Below are positions 37,431-45,788 of a stretch of DNA of 64,000 bases, piece after piece; the stretch's first letter is position 1, and the number at the start of each line of letters is the position of its first letter. The DNA is from Plantibacter sp. PA-3-X8 (GTDB taxonomy: Bacteria > Actinomycetota > Actinomycetes > Actinomycetales > Microbacteriaceae). The DNA lies in contig NZ_CP033107.1 in assembly GCF_003856975.1 (NCBI RefSeq), forward strand, positions 3,658,001 through 3,722,000. The letters run 5' to 3'. The position numbers and the translations under genes were made by a program. Under the pieces are notes generated by a model. It was not told where the DNA came from and ran no database searches. It saw only the letters and a list, made by a program, of their open reading frames with translations.

Positions 37431-38840
37431 TCAGGGGTGTGATCGGGAGATGGCGGGTTCGAGGAGGGCCCCGGCGAAGACGGCTGCGCCGTATGCCGTG
37501 TCCTGGGACCGGTGCGACACCTGCACGCCGGGCAGGACGGCCGCACGAGCGCGTTGCACGGACCGCATGCTGGCCCAGCCACCGGTGAGCAGCGCCGAGG
37601 TGGCCGGCGCGACCTCGCGGTCCATCGCCGCGATGAGCACGGCGAGTTCGTCGTTGCCGTGCCGGAGCACCGCTTCGAAGACCTCTGCCGGTCCTGCGCC
37701 GTCGGCACGGACCGTGAGCTTGAGGACGCCGTCGTCGTTCCGGGCGCCCGCGACCGAGACGTCGCCGTCACCGAGCAGCCCGCCCGCCGGGAGCGCCATG
37801 ACCTCGTCGTCCAGGCGGTCGCGCCCTGCGCGGTCGGTCACCCCGACAAGCTGGAGGGTGCGGCGCATGAGCAGGCCGGTCTTGACACCGGCGACGAGCA
37901 CCCAGGTACCCGGCACGACGTGACGGACGCAGTTGATGAACACCTCGGCGAGGCGCTCCCGGGCGGCGAACGGGAGTGGTTCGTCGAGGCGTCGCAGCAG
38001 GACCTCGGCCGTGCCCATCGACACGTGGTACCGCTCGGCGGGGAACGAGCCGGTGGAGACGGCCGACACGAGGTGGTCGTGGCCGGCGACGGTCAGGGCC
38101 GCACCGGAGAAGACCGGCGGCACCCACGGGCTGCTCGCGGCGCCGAGCGGGGCACCGGCGTCGGTGAACGGCGGGAGGAACGATGCGTCGACGCCGAGGT
38201 GGTCGAGCAGTTCGAGCCACGGCTCACCCGTGTCCTGGTCGAGCAGGCCGGTGCGCGACGAGAGCGAGTACTCGGCGGCCTCCTCGCCGCCGAGCGCCGA
38301 GACGAGGTACTCCGGCAGGTTGAGCCAGCGCGTTCCGGCGAGGTCGAGTCCGGCGTCACGGAGGTGGAGGAGCTTGATGACCGAGACCTGCACGCCGAGC
38401 GGCAGGCCGGTCCGACCCGCGAACTGCTCCGCGATCTCGGCCGGGAGGGCCGCGAGCTGTTCGGCGCCGCGCGGATCGAACCAGGCGATCGCAGGCGCGA
38501 CGGGCCGGCCGACGGCGTCGAGGACGATCCCGGACTCCCCCATGCCGGAGACGGCGAGGGCCCGGACCCGCGCGGCCGGCCCGAACCGGTCGACGAGTTC
38601 CGCACCGACGTGGTCGAGGAGCTCCCGGACGGTGGCGATGAGGGACGCCGCCTCCATCACGGTCGTGCCGCCTGGACCGGCGAGCCACGGGGTGGGCAGC
38701 TGATGGATGAGGACTTCGGCGCCGTCGGCGTCCGTCACGAGGATCTTGACGCCGGTGCTGCCGAGGTCGAGGCCGGCGACGAGTCGATCCGAGGCCACGG
38801 AGGCGACGGCGGTCGAGTCGAGGTTCGCAGCAGGGTGCAC
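37431..38840 (-). CDS. FGGY-family carbohydrate kinase (module A, first operon)
   Basis: A 469-residue ATP-dependent sugar kinase with the two-lobed FGGY fold. The phosphate-binding segment VAGLDLGSTGVKILVTD is at the N-terminus, and GMGESGIVLD, AWFDPRG and VAGHDHLVSA follow; LLTGGWASMRSVQRARAA is the adenosine motif region. It resembles xylulokinase-like members, but the substrate is not resolved. The start is a GTG at 38840; no strong ribosome binding site is seen, so an internal start is possible. The promoter with two LacI-type palindromes is directly upstream. Confidence 0.82.
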   Translation of the reverse strand: MHPAANLDSTAVASVASDRLVAGLDLGSTGVKILVTDADGAEVLIHQLPTPWLAGPGGTTVMEAASLIATVRELLDHVGAELVDRFGPAARVRALAVSGMGESGIVLDAVGRPVAPAIAWFDPRGAEQLAALPAEIAEQFAGRTGLPLGVQVSVIKLLHLRDAGLDLAGTRWLNLPEYLVSALGGEEAAEYSLSSRTGLLDQDTGEPWLELLDHLGVDASFLPPFTDAGAPLGAASSPWVPPVFSGAALTVAGHDHLVSAVSTGSFPAERYHVSMGTAEVLLRRLDEPLPFAARERLAEVFINCVRHVVPGTWVLVAGVKTGLLMRRTLQLVGVTDRAGRDRLDDEVMALPAGGLLGDGDVSVAGARNDDGVLKLTVRADGAGPAEVFEAVLRHGNDELAVLIAAMDREVAPATSALLTGGWASMRSVQRARAAVLPGVQVSHRSQDTAYGAAVFAGALLEPAISRSHP

Positions 38841-38892
38841 GGCGGTGTCCGTTCAGGTTCCGACGTCCGTGTCGGCTTCCGACGATGGCTTC

Positions 38893-38942
38893 ATGTCATC
38901 GATGTCATGGCGAGCATACCTCGTTCATGTCATCGATGACAT
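38893..38942 (-). promoter_or_regulatory. Promoter with paired LacI-type operators (module A)
   Basis: ATGTCATCGATGACAT (38927-38942) is a perfect palindrome. ATGTCATCGATGTCAT (38893-38908) is a second copy with two mismatches, centred 34 bp away. On the minus strand TATGCT (38918-38913) is a good -10 box; its -35 (TGTCAT) falls inside the perfect palindrome, and the other palindrome covers the start site. This is classic repressor placement. Confidence 0.75.
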
Positions 38943-38999
38943 ACCCCAGCGTGAATTCTTCGGAAACCGGGTACCTGATGCTGGCGGAGGCCGGTGGGC

Positions 39000-40055
39000 T
39001 CAGTCGCCGAAGTCCTCCGCCGTCGACTCGAACACGATCTCGAGATCGACCTCGAACGACTCCCCGGGCTCCACGATCCGGCCGGCCTTCCCACGATCCG
39101 GACCGGCCGCGTGACTCGGCCAGCAGGTTCCGGGTTCGATACCGAGGGCGTACGACCCCGCGGCTGTGCTCCGCCACACCGTGAGGAAGGGCAGCTGCTC
39201 CGGCCGGAACCGGACCGTGACCGTGCCGGCCTCGCCCGACAGGGTCGCGATGGACCAGCCGTCGGGCCCGGCGACCGCGTCGAGGGCGTCGACCTGCTCG
39301 TCGGCCGCCGGCTCGGGCTCGCCGATCACCCGCCGCCAGCCACCGGCGTCCGGGCGTTCGGACCCCGCCCCGCCGGGGACGTCGGCCTCCGCCGCCACGA
39401 CGGCACCGCCGTGCAGTACCGGCCAGCCGAGGTTCACGTGGTAGAGCAGGCGCACCGGCTCGGCGACGAACCCCTCGTTCCGGACGACGTCGTGCAGACG
39501 GATCCGCGCGACGCCGACCTCGGTTCGGATGCTGCGGGTCACCGTGAGGTTCTGCTGGAAGACGGCGCCCTCGCGGAGCAGGCCGTCGACGAGGAGCTCG
39601 TACCGGCCCGCCGCGGTCCATCGCCCCTCGCGGCGGGTCACGGTCGCCGGGATGCGATGCGCCCGACCGTGCATCCCGCCGTCCGCCTCCGCGGCCACGC
39701 CGACGGCGGTGAGCCCGCATGTCGTCAGCAGACCGCCCTGCCAGCGGCGGGCCCAGCCCTCGGCCTGCGGAGCGGTCGTCGGCGCGACGAACGACACGAC
39801 CTCGCCGTTCCAGGAGGCCTCGCCGAGGTCGAGGAACTGGTCGACCTCGACCGTGACCTCGAGTCCGCCGAGATGGCGCAGCTCGACCTGGCGCCGACCC
39901 GTCGACGGCCCGTCGTCGATGCGGACCGCACGCGGAGCCCACGCACGCTCGACGGCACCGGATCGGGCCTCGACGAAGCGTCGACGCCGGGCGCCCCACA
40001 CGGCGTCGCGGTCGGCCTGGTCGTCGGGCGTCTGTTCGGGCGGCGTCGTCGTCAT
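39000..40055 (-). CDS. DUF4432 aldose-epimerase-like protein
   Basis: A 351-residue protein of the DUF4432 family, which shares the galactose-mutarotase-like beta-sandwich. Recognisable segments are GLLTTCGLTAVG, the conserved GGMHGRAHRIPA with its histidine, RLLYHVNLGWPVL and the C-terminal LGIEPGTCWPS. Mutarotase-type interconversion of a free sugar is the likely role, by family. It follows an SDR gene by 55 bases on the same strand and ends just before the paired LacI operators of the next operon. Confidence 0.75.
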   Translation of the reverse strand: MTTTPPEQTPDDQADRDAVWGARRRRFVEARSGAVERAWAPRAVRIDDGPSTGRRQVELRHLGGLEVTVEVDQFLDLGEASWNGEVVSFVAPTTAPQAEGWARRWQGGLLTTCGLTAVGVAAEADGGMHGRAHRIPATVTRREGRWTAAGRYELLVDGLLREGAVFQQNLTVTRSIRTEVGVARIRLHDVVRNEGFVAEPVRLLYHVNLGWPVLHGGAVVAAEADVPGGAGSERPDAGGWRRVIGEPEPAADEQVDALDAVAGPDGWSIATLSGEAGTVTVRFRPEQLPFLTVWRSTAAGSYALGIEPGTCWPSHAAGPDRGKAGRIVEPGESFEVDLEIVFESTAEDFGD

Positions 40056-40110
40056 GGCTGGTCCTCGGGTCGGTGTGGTCGGGTCGAACGGTTCGGTGGG
40101 TGGGGCTGGC

Positions 40111-40878
40111 TCAGAGGGCGGTGTAGCCGCCGTCGATGACGAGGCTCTGGCCCGTGAGGTACGAGGAGGCGTCGGACGCGAGCAGCAGGACGAGCCCGTG
40201 GAGGTCCTCCGGCTGCCCCATCCGGCCCGCCGGGATGCCCGCGGTCCACTCGGCGGCGAGGTCGGGGTTCGCCTCGGTGAACTCGCGGGTCATGTCCGAG
40301 AGGAAGTACCCGGGGGCGATCGCGTTGACCCGGACGCCGGAGGGTGCCCACTCGACCGCGAGTGACGACGCGAGGTGACTGACCGCCGCCTTCGACGCGT
40401 TGTACGAGGCCTGGAACTGCGGCTGGTTCACGATGAACGCCGACATCGACGAGATGAAGACCGCTGAGGCGGGCCGACCCGCCGTGATGGCACGACGGGC
40501 GAAGGACTGCGCGGCGAAGAAAGTGCCGTCGAGGTTCACGGCGAGCACCTTCCGCCAGGTGTCCGCCGGCACGTCGACACTGTCGCCCCAGATGGTGATG
40601 CCCGCCGCGGTCACCAGCAGCGACGGCGCGCCGAGCGCGGCCTCGGCAGCGGCGAAGGCGGCCTCGACGGCAGTGGCGTCGGTGACGTCGACCGTGTGCG
40701 CCGAGGTGCGGACGCCGTACTCGGACGCCAACCGCTCGGCCGACTCGTGGACGGTCGGCAGGAGGTCGAGCAGCGCCACCTGGACGCCCTGCGCGGCGAG
40801 CGCCCTGGCGATCGAGTAGCCGAGCCCGCGGGCCCCGCCGGTGATGACGGCCGTGCGGCCGTGGAGGTCAGAGAACAT
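40111..40878 (-). CDS. SDR-family oxidoreductase (polyol/sugar dehydrogenase-like)
   Basis: A 255-residue classical short-chain dehydrogenase. The NAD(P)-binding motif is TGGARGLGYSIA near the N-terminus, with Asp after the second strand (LLDLLP) favouring NAD. The catalytic triad is Ser in FISSMSAF, and Tyr and Lys in SYNASKAAV. The C-terminus SLVIDGGYTAL is typical of tetrameric members. The substrate is unknown. It is separated by 57 bases from the upstream SDR and lies in the sugar operon. Confidence 0.85.
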   Translation of the reverse strand: MFSDLHGRTAVITGGARGLGYSIARALAAQGVQVALLDLLPTVHESAERLASEYGVRTSAHTVDVTDATAVEAAFAAAEAALGAPSLLVTAAGITIWGDSVDVPADTWRKVLAVNLDGTFFAAQSFARRAITAGRPASAVFISSMSAFIVNQPQFQASYNASKAAVSHLASSLAVEWAPSGVRVNAIAPGYFLSDMTREFTEANPDLAAEWTAGIPAGRMGQPEDLHGLVLLLASDASSYLTGQSLVIDGGYTAL

Positions 40879-40935
40879 GTGCGGTCCTTCGATCGGGGCG
40901 GACTGGTGGAGGTGTCGTCGGGCGACGCGAGTCGC

Positions 40936-41682
40936 TCAGATCTCCTGGTCGGTGGGCAGGATGACGAGGTCGCGGATGGTGACGTGCCGGGGTCTGGTGA
41001 GCATGAAGAGCACGGCCTCGGCGACGTCCTCGGAACGGATGCCGGTGCGCGCGGCGATCTGGTCCTCCACGCCTGAGGCCCCCTCGGCGATCCCCCACAG
41101 TTCGTTGAGCACCACGCCGGGGGCGACCGCGCCCATCCGCACCCCGGATCCGACGAGGTTCCGCCGGGTGGTGTGGACGAACGACTGCATGGCGTGTTTC
41201 GTCGCGGAGTAGACGGGCTCCCAGTGGATGTCCTGGTGCCCGGACACCGAGCTCGTCACCAGCACGTCGCCCGCGCCCTGCTCGACGAGGTGCGGCAGCG
41301 CTGCGCGAACCGTCGCCATCGCTCCGAGGACGTTGACGCCGACGAGCTCCTCGATCGCGGTCATCGGGGTGTCGACGACGTCACCGCCGACGTAGAGGCC
41401 AGCGTTGGCGAGGACGATGTCGAGGCGTCCGAAGGCGGCGAGCGCCAGGGCGACGGCCTGCTCGGACACGGCGGGGTCGGCGAGGTCACCCGCCAGGAAG
41501 ACGCTCGGTGTCGGCAGGGCGTCGGCGACGCCCGAGAGTCGCTCGGTGGAGCGTCCCACGAGCACCGTGCGCACCCCGGCAGCGGCGAGCGCCTGGGCGT
41601 ACGAGCGGCCGATGCCCGAGGACGCTCCGGTGATGATCGCGACCTGCCCGGTGAGGTCGATGGCGCTTGTCGACACGCTCAT
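40936..41682 (-). CDS. SDR-family oxidoreductase (second)
   Basis: A 248-residue classical SDR with TGASSGIGRSYA as the cofactor motif and Arg in VGRSTERL, which favours NADP. The triad is Ser in TSSVSGHQD, then YSATKHAM. The C-terminus VTIRDLVILPTDQEI resembles the YdfG/serine-dehydrogenase branch of the SDRs. Its start overlaps the class II aldolase stop by four bases, and AAGGA stands eight bases before the ATG. The two SDRs of this cluster are only distantly alike. Confidence 0.85.
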   Translation of the reverse strand: MSVSTSAIDLTGQVAIITGASSGIGRSYAQALAAAGVRTVLVGRSTERLSGVADALPTPSVFLAGDLADPAVSEQAVALALAAFGRLDIVLANAGLYVGGDVVDTPMTAIEELVGVNVLGAMATVRAALPHLVEQGAGDVLVTSSVSGHQDIHWEPVYSATKHAMQSFVHTTRRNLVGSGVRMGAVAPGVVLNELWGIAEGASGVEDQIAARTGIRSEDVAEAVLFMLTRPRHVTIRDLVILPTDQEI

Positions 41683-42521
41683 GTCGTGGTCCTTCCGTGC
41701 GCCGCCCCGGCGCGGTCGGTGGTGGATTCCTGCGCGGCGAGCGCGGCTCGACGCAGCAGTTCGTCGGGTCTCGTGTCGATGCGGGCGACGGCCTCGTCGC
41801 TCAGGTAGACCGGCCCGCCGGCGGCGAGCGCTCCGAGCAGCACCTGGGCGACCTTCACAGCCATCTCGGTGATCCGGAGGACCTCGGCCGCACTCGATCC
41901 GAGGGCGAACATCCCGTGGTTCTGCAGGTACACGACCTTCGGTACCCGGCCGGTCGTTGCGAGCTGCTCGCGCAGCAGGCGGCGGACCGTGCGGGCGAGC
42001 TCGAGACCGGGGTCGACGTACGGCACGAGCAGCGGATCGGTGCCGAGGACCACGATCTGGTCGGGGAAGAGCGACCCGCGGGTCAGGGCGTCGGCCGACG
42101 GCGAGCACAACAGCGCGTTGACCGGCACGGGATGGGTGTGGCCGACCGCGACGACGCCGGGCAGGTCGAGGCAGACGGCGTGGAGGATCGCCTCCACCGA
42201 GGGGCGCCGACCGTTCCCGGCGAGCGCCGCGGCATCGAACAGCGCGGCCACCTCGGCATCCCCGCCCGTGTGCGAGTCGACGAGGTCGAGCACCGGTCCG
42301 ATCGCGAGACGGACCGCGTCCTCGGTGGTCGCCACGGCCAGGGACGCGCCGCTCGCCTTCACGAGCATCGCCCGAGCACCGTCCTCGGTCAGGAGCAGGG
42401 AGGTGTTGCCCTCCGCCAGGAGCGCCCACGCCCGATCGGGACGCCCGAGGTCGCGCGAGAAGGCGACGAAGCGGTCGAGGAGGTCCGTCTCGGTCTCCGG
42501 TTGGTCGATGCGGTCGGTCAT
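41679..42521 (-). CDS. Class II aldolase/adducin-family protein
   Basis: A 280-residue member of the FucA/RhaD/AraD family. Zinc ligands are His128 and His130 in VGHTHPVPVNA and the His of LQNHGMFALG; GNTSLLL and KASGASLA are the substrate-phosphate binding segments. The family cleaves ketose 1-phosphates or epimerises pentulose 5-phosphates. Placed directly after a RhaB-like kinase with a four-base overlap, it is best read as a 1-phosphate aldolase giving dihydroxyacetone phosphate and an aldehyde. Confidence 0.85.
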   Translation of the reverse strand: MTDRIDQPETETDLLDRFVAFSRDLGRPDRAWALLAEGNTSLLLTEDGARAMLVKASGASLAVATTEDAVRLAIGPVLDLVDSHTGGDAEVAALFDAAALAGNGRRPSVEAILHAVCLDLPGVVAVGHTHPVPVNALLCSPSADALTRGSLFPDQIVVLGTDPLLVPYVDPGLELARTVRRLLREQLATTGRVPKVVYLQNHGMFALGSSAAEVLRITEMAVKVAQVLLGALAAGGPVYLSDEAVARIDTRPDELLRRAALAAQESTTDRAGAAHGRTTT

Positions 42522-44005
42522 GTCGGTGTCCGCTCATGGTCGTGGTCGTCGCGGTCGTCCTGGCCGTCCTGGCCGTGCCGGTAGACCGTGTCGAGTGACG
42601 GTGCGTGGCCGGCCGCGACGAGTTGCACGGCCAGATTGCCGAGCGCCGAGGCCTCCGCAGGACCAGCGGTGACGGGAAGACCGGTCCGTGCCGCCGTGCG
42701 GGCGCACAGGAGCCGGTTGCGCGATCCGCCGCCGACGATGCGGACCGAACGGATCGTCACCCCGGTGATCGCCTCGCAGGCCCGGACCGTCTCGGCGTAG
42801 GCGACCGCGAGACTCTCGACCACGCTGCGCACGACGTCGCTCCGTCCCCCCGGTGGACGCTGTCCGGTCTCCCGGCAGAGGGTCGCGATCCGTTCCGGCA
42901 TGTCACCCGGGACGAGCAGCCGGGGGTCGGCGACGTCGAACACGGCGGGCGTGACGTCCGTGGCTGCGTCTCGTTCCAGCTCCGACACGGCCGCCACGAG
43001 TTCGACGAGGTCGACCGCGCTGCCGTCCTCGGCGGACCAGGCGCGGGCGCACTCCGTGAGCAGCCACATCCCAGCCAGGTTGCGGAGGAGCAGTGAGGAT
43101 CCGGCGACACCGGCCTCGTTCGTGAAGCCGGCGGCCCGCGCGCGCTCGGTGAGCACCGGCGCCGGCAGACACACCCCGACGAGGGACCAGCTGCCACTCG
43201 AGACGAGGAGCTCCGCGCCGTCCGGGCGGGCGAAGGCGAGGGCTGACGCGGTGTCGTGCTCCGCGACGCGGTGGACGGGGATCGGCACGCTCGACCCGAG
43301 ACGCGCGGTGACCTCCGGCGTCGTCGGGCCGGCGACCGTCCCCGGTGCGACCACCGGCGGGAAGTCGAAGCCGTCGAGACCCCAGCGACGGATGAGCTCC
43401 GCCGCCCAGTCGCCGGTGCCCTGATCGAGCAGCTGCGTCGTCGAGGCGATCGTGCGCTCCGCTCCGACGACGCCCGTGAGCAGCCACACCCAGAGGTCCG
43501 GGACGAGCAACACGGTCGGGCGATCGCCGTCGGCGCGGCGCGCTTCGAGCTCCTCGGCGCGGGACCGCAGCTGATACGAGGTGTTGATGGTCTGCTCCAG
43601 CACGCCGGTCACCGAGTAGGCCGTCACGGCGTCGACGAGCATGGCGGCACGGGCCGGTCCATCAGCGTCGGCGCCGCGGTGATGCAGCACGGTCGGGAAC
43701 GCCGTACCGGTGCCGACCCCCACGAGTGCGATGTCGACGCCCCAGCTGTCGACCCCGATCCCGTCGAGCACGCCGCCGGCGGCCGCTGCGATCCGGACGG
43801 CCTCCGCGAGCCCGACGATGGTCTCCTCGAACAGGCGCTCCGCATCCCACCGGAGTCGACCGTCCTGCATGATCGGGCCGTTCGGGAACCGGTGTACCTC
43901 GGTGAGTTCCAAGCGGCCGTCGGCCCAGCGCCCGAGCATGACGCGACCGCTCGACGCACCGAGGTCCACGGCGGCGTGGAAGCGTGGAACGGTCTGATCG
44001 GTCAT
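42518..44005 (-). CDS. Rhamnulokinase-like FGGY kinase
   Basis: A 495-residue kinase with the RhaB hallmarks: AVDLGASSGRVMLGRW at the N-terminus, IGVDSWGVDIALV, NTSYQLRS, ASTTQLLDQ, SSGSWSLVG and VRIVGGGSRNRLLC. RhaB phosphorylates L-rhamnulose at O1, and some relatives take other ketoses. No rhamnose isomerase or mutarotase RhaM is present, so the physiological ketose may come from a polyol through one of the SDRs. Both ends overlap neighbours by four bases. Confidence 0.85.
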   Translation of the reverse strand: MTDQTVPRFHAAVDLGASSGRVMLGRWADGRLELTEVHRFPNGPIMQDGRLRWDAERLFEETIVGLAEAVRIAAAAGGVLDGIGVDSWGVDIALVGVGTGTAFPTVLHHRGADADGPARAAMLVDAVTAYSVTGVLEQTINTSYQLRSRAEELEARRADGDRPTVLLVPDLWVWLLTGVVGAERTIASTTQLLDQGTGDWAAELIRRWGLDGFDFPPVVAPGTVAGPTTPEVTARLGSSVPIPVHRVAEHDTASALAFARPDGAELLVSSGSWSLVGVCLPAPVLTERARAAGFTNEAGVAGSSLLLRNLAGMWLLTECARAWSAEDGSAVDLVELVAAVSELERDAATDVTPAVFDVADPRLLVPGDMPERIATLCRETGQRPPGGRSDVVRSVVESLAVAYAETVRACEAITGVTIRSVRIVGGGSRNRLLCARTAARTGLPVTAGPAEASALGNLAVQLVAAGHAPSLDTVYRHGQDGQDDRDDHDHERTPT

Positions 44006-45006
44006 GGCGTCGTCGCCTCGTCGTGTGGCGGCGTCGCCGGTTCGCTGAGCGGCGTCGTCGGGTCTGGATCCTGGACGGCGACCGGTGTGGTCAGCGCCTC
44101 GAGGGAGGTGAGGATGGTCGTCGCGCTCGACACGGCGAGTGCACCCCAGGCGGCGGCCGAAGCGACCGCCGCCGCCGGATCGTCCCGTCCGTCCTCGCCG
44201 TGGAGTCCGACGAGGAATCCGGCCAACGAGGCGTCGCCGGCACCGGCCGTGTTCACGACCGTGGCTGCGACGTGCGCGTGCCACAAGCCCGCCGCCGTGC
44301 GGAGGAGCGCTCCGTCGGCCCCCATGCTCACGTAGACGAGGTCGCAGCCGGCACGATGCAGTTCGTCGGCGGCGGAGGCGACATCACCGATCGTCAGCAG
44401 CTCACGGCCGGTGAGCTCGGCGAGCTCGTGCGCGTTCGGCTTGAGCAGGTGGACGAGGTCGAGGTTCGCGACGGCGGTCTCGAGCGCCGCACCCGCGGTG
44501 TCGACGGCCACGCGCGCTCCCCGGTCACCCGCCTGACGGAGCAACTGGAGGATGTCGACGAGGCCGGTGCCGCCCTGGACCGTCGGGATCGTGCCGGAGA
44601 GGACGAGCCAGTCCGCGCCGATCCGGTCGATCTCGGCCCCGGCGGTCGCGACGACGGCGGCCCAGTCCTCGGCACGCAGCGGGATCGCCGGTTCATTGAC
44701 CTTGGTCGTCCCGGTCGCGGCGTCGAGGATGGTCGTGTTCACGCGCGTCCGACCGTCGGTCGGGACCACGGCGAGCAACGTGCGGAGTGCCGGGTCGTCG
44801 GCGAGGATCCGTCCGTCCGCACCCATCGGCACCACCGCACGGACCGGGAGCGGCGAGAGGGTGACGGCCCGCGCGACGTTGACGCCCTTGCCGCTCAGCT
44901 CGGTGGACACGCCCACCGCCCGGTTGACGTCACCGAGTCGCAGCCCGTCGACGCGGTAGGTCTGGTCGATCGCGGCCGCCGGCGTGACCGTGACGATGCC
45001 GCTCAT
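44002..45006 (-). CDS. PfkB-family hexose phosphate kinase (1-phosphofructokinase/LacC-like)
   Basis: A 334-residue sugar-phosphate kinase of the FruK/LacC/PfkB branch. The first signature region is LSGKGVNVARA, and the second, with the anion hole and catalytic Asp, is NTAGAGDASLAGFL. It would convert a ketose monophosphate to a bisphosphate, the substrate type of the LacD- and FBA-type aldolases encoded nearby. The start overlaps the DeoR gene stop and its stop overlaps the RhaB-like start (ATGA at each). Confidence 0.87.
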   Translation of the reverse strand: MSGIVTVTPAAAIDQTYRVDGLRLGDVNRAVGVSTELSGKGVNVARAVTLSPLPVRAVVPMGADGRILADDPALRTLLAVVPTDGRTRVNTTILDAATGTTKVNEPAIPLRAEDWAAVVATAGAEIDRIGADWLVLSGTIPTVQGGTGLVDILQLLRQAGDRGARVAVDTAGAALETAVANLDLVHLLKPNAHELAELTGRELLTIGDVASAADELHRAGCDLVYVSMGADGALLRTAAGLWHAHVAATVVNTAGAGDASLAGFLVGLHGEDGRDDPAAAVASAAAWGALAVSSATTILTSLEALTTPVAVQDPDPTTPLSEPATPPHDEATTP

Positions 45007-45788
45007 GCGTCCGCCCCGACCGTCTCGACGCGGACGCCGGTCGCGAGGAGGGCGTCGAGGGTCGGTTCGTCGACGCCCTGATACACCACCGCCACGTCGA
45101 GACGAGCGGCCGGGACGGAGGCCGCGAGGCCGTCTGCGCCGAACGTCGCCGGGTCGCCCAGGAGGATCGTCGTGGAGGCCAGCTCGACCGCCGAAGCGAC
45201 GACCGCAGCCTCCTCCGGCGAGGCGTGGAGCAGTCGGCCGTCCGCGGAGACACCGAGCGCCTCGACGACCGCGACGTCGAGGCGGAGGCCGGCGAGCTGC
45301 TCGCGCGCCCAGGCGCCGGTGAGGACGCCGCGCCCGTCCGCCGTCCCGCCGACGAGGTGGACGACGGCCGATTCCTCGGCAGCGGCCGCGGCCAACGCCA
45401 CCGGCACCGAAGCGGTCACGATGACGGTCCCGGCGGTCGTGGCGAGACCCGCGGCGAGCGCCTCGCAGGCCGAGCCCGCGCCGAGGAAGACCGCTGAACC
45501 CGGGTCGACCACGGTCAGCGCTTGCGCCGCGAGCGCACCGGACACCCCGGAGTCCTGGCCCGGGTCGAGGTCGACCCGCACCGCCCCGCCGTGCGCGCGT
45601 CGGAGGCGTCCGTCGAGTTCGAGGACGCGGAGGTCGCGCCGGATCGTCTCCTCGGTCACGCCGAGGTCCACTGCGAGCACGCCGACCTCGACCCGCCCGT
45701 CCTGGTCGAGTCGGGTGAGGATCTGCCGACGCCGGTCGTCCACCGGGCTGGACGTGGCCGTCCCGCGGCCTCCGATGGACGCGCTCAT
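45003..45788 (-). CDS. DeoR/GlpR-family regulator (in operon)
   Basis: A 261-residue regulator. The N-terminal winged helix has RRQILTRLDQDGRVEVGVLA and ETIRRDLRVLELDGRLRRAHGGAV, and a sugar-phosphate-binding domain related to ribose 5-phosphate isomerase follows (FLGAGSACEALA, VVHLVGG). It is translated from inside the catabolic operon between a kinase stop and a kinase start, each with a four-base overlap. This suggests feedback by a pathway phosphosugar. Confidence 0.87.
   Translation of the reverse strand: MSASIGGRGTATSSPVDDRRRQILTRLDQDGRVEVGVLAVDLGVTEETIRRDLRVLELDGRLRRAHGGAVRVDLDPGQDSGVSGALAAQALTVVDPGSAVFLGAGSACEALAAGLATTAGTVIVTASVPVALAAAAAEESAVVHLVGGTADGRGVLTGAWAREQLAGLRLDVAVVEALGVSADGRLLHASPEEAAVVASAVELASTTILLGDPATFGADGLAASVPAARLDVAVVYQGVDEPTLDALLATGVRVETVGADA

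Noticed and set aside
42518..44005. A standard L-rhamnose operon
   Set aside because: The RhaB-like kinase and class II aldolase fit, but rhamnose isomerase, RhaM mutarotase and a rhamnose transporter are absent.
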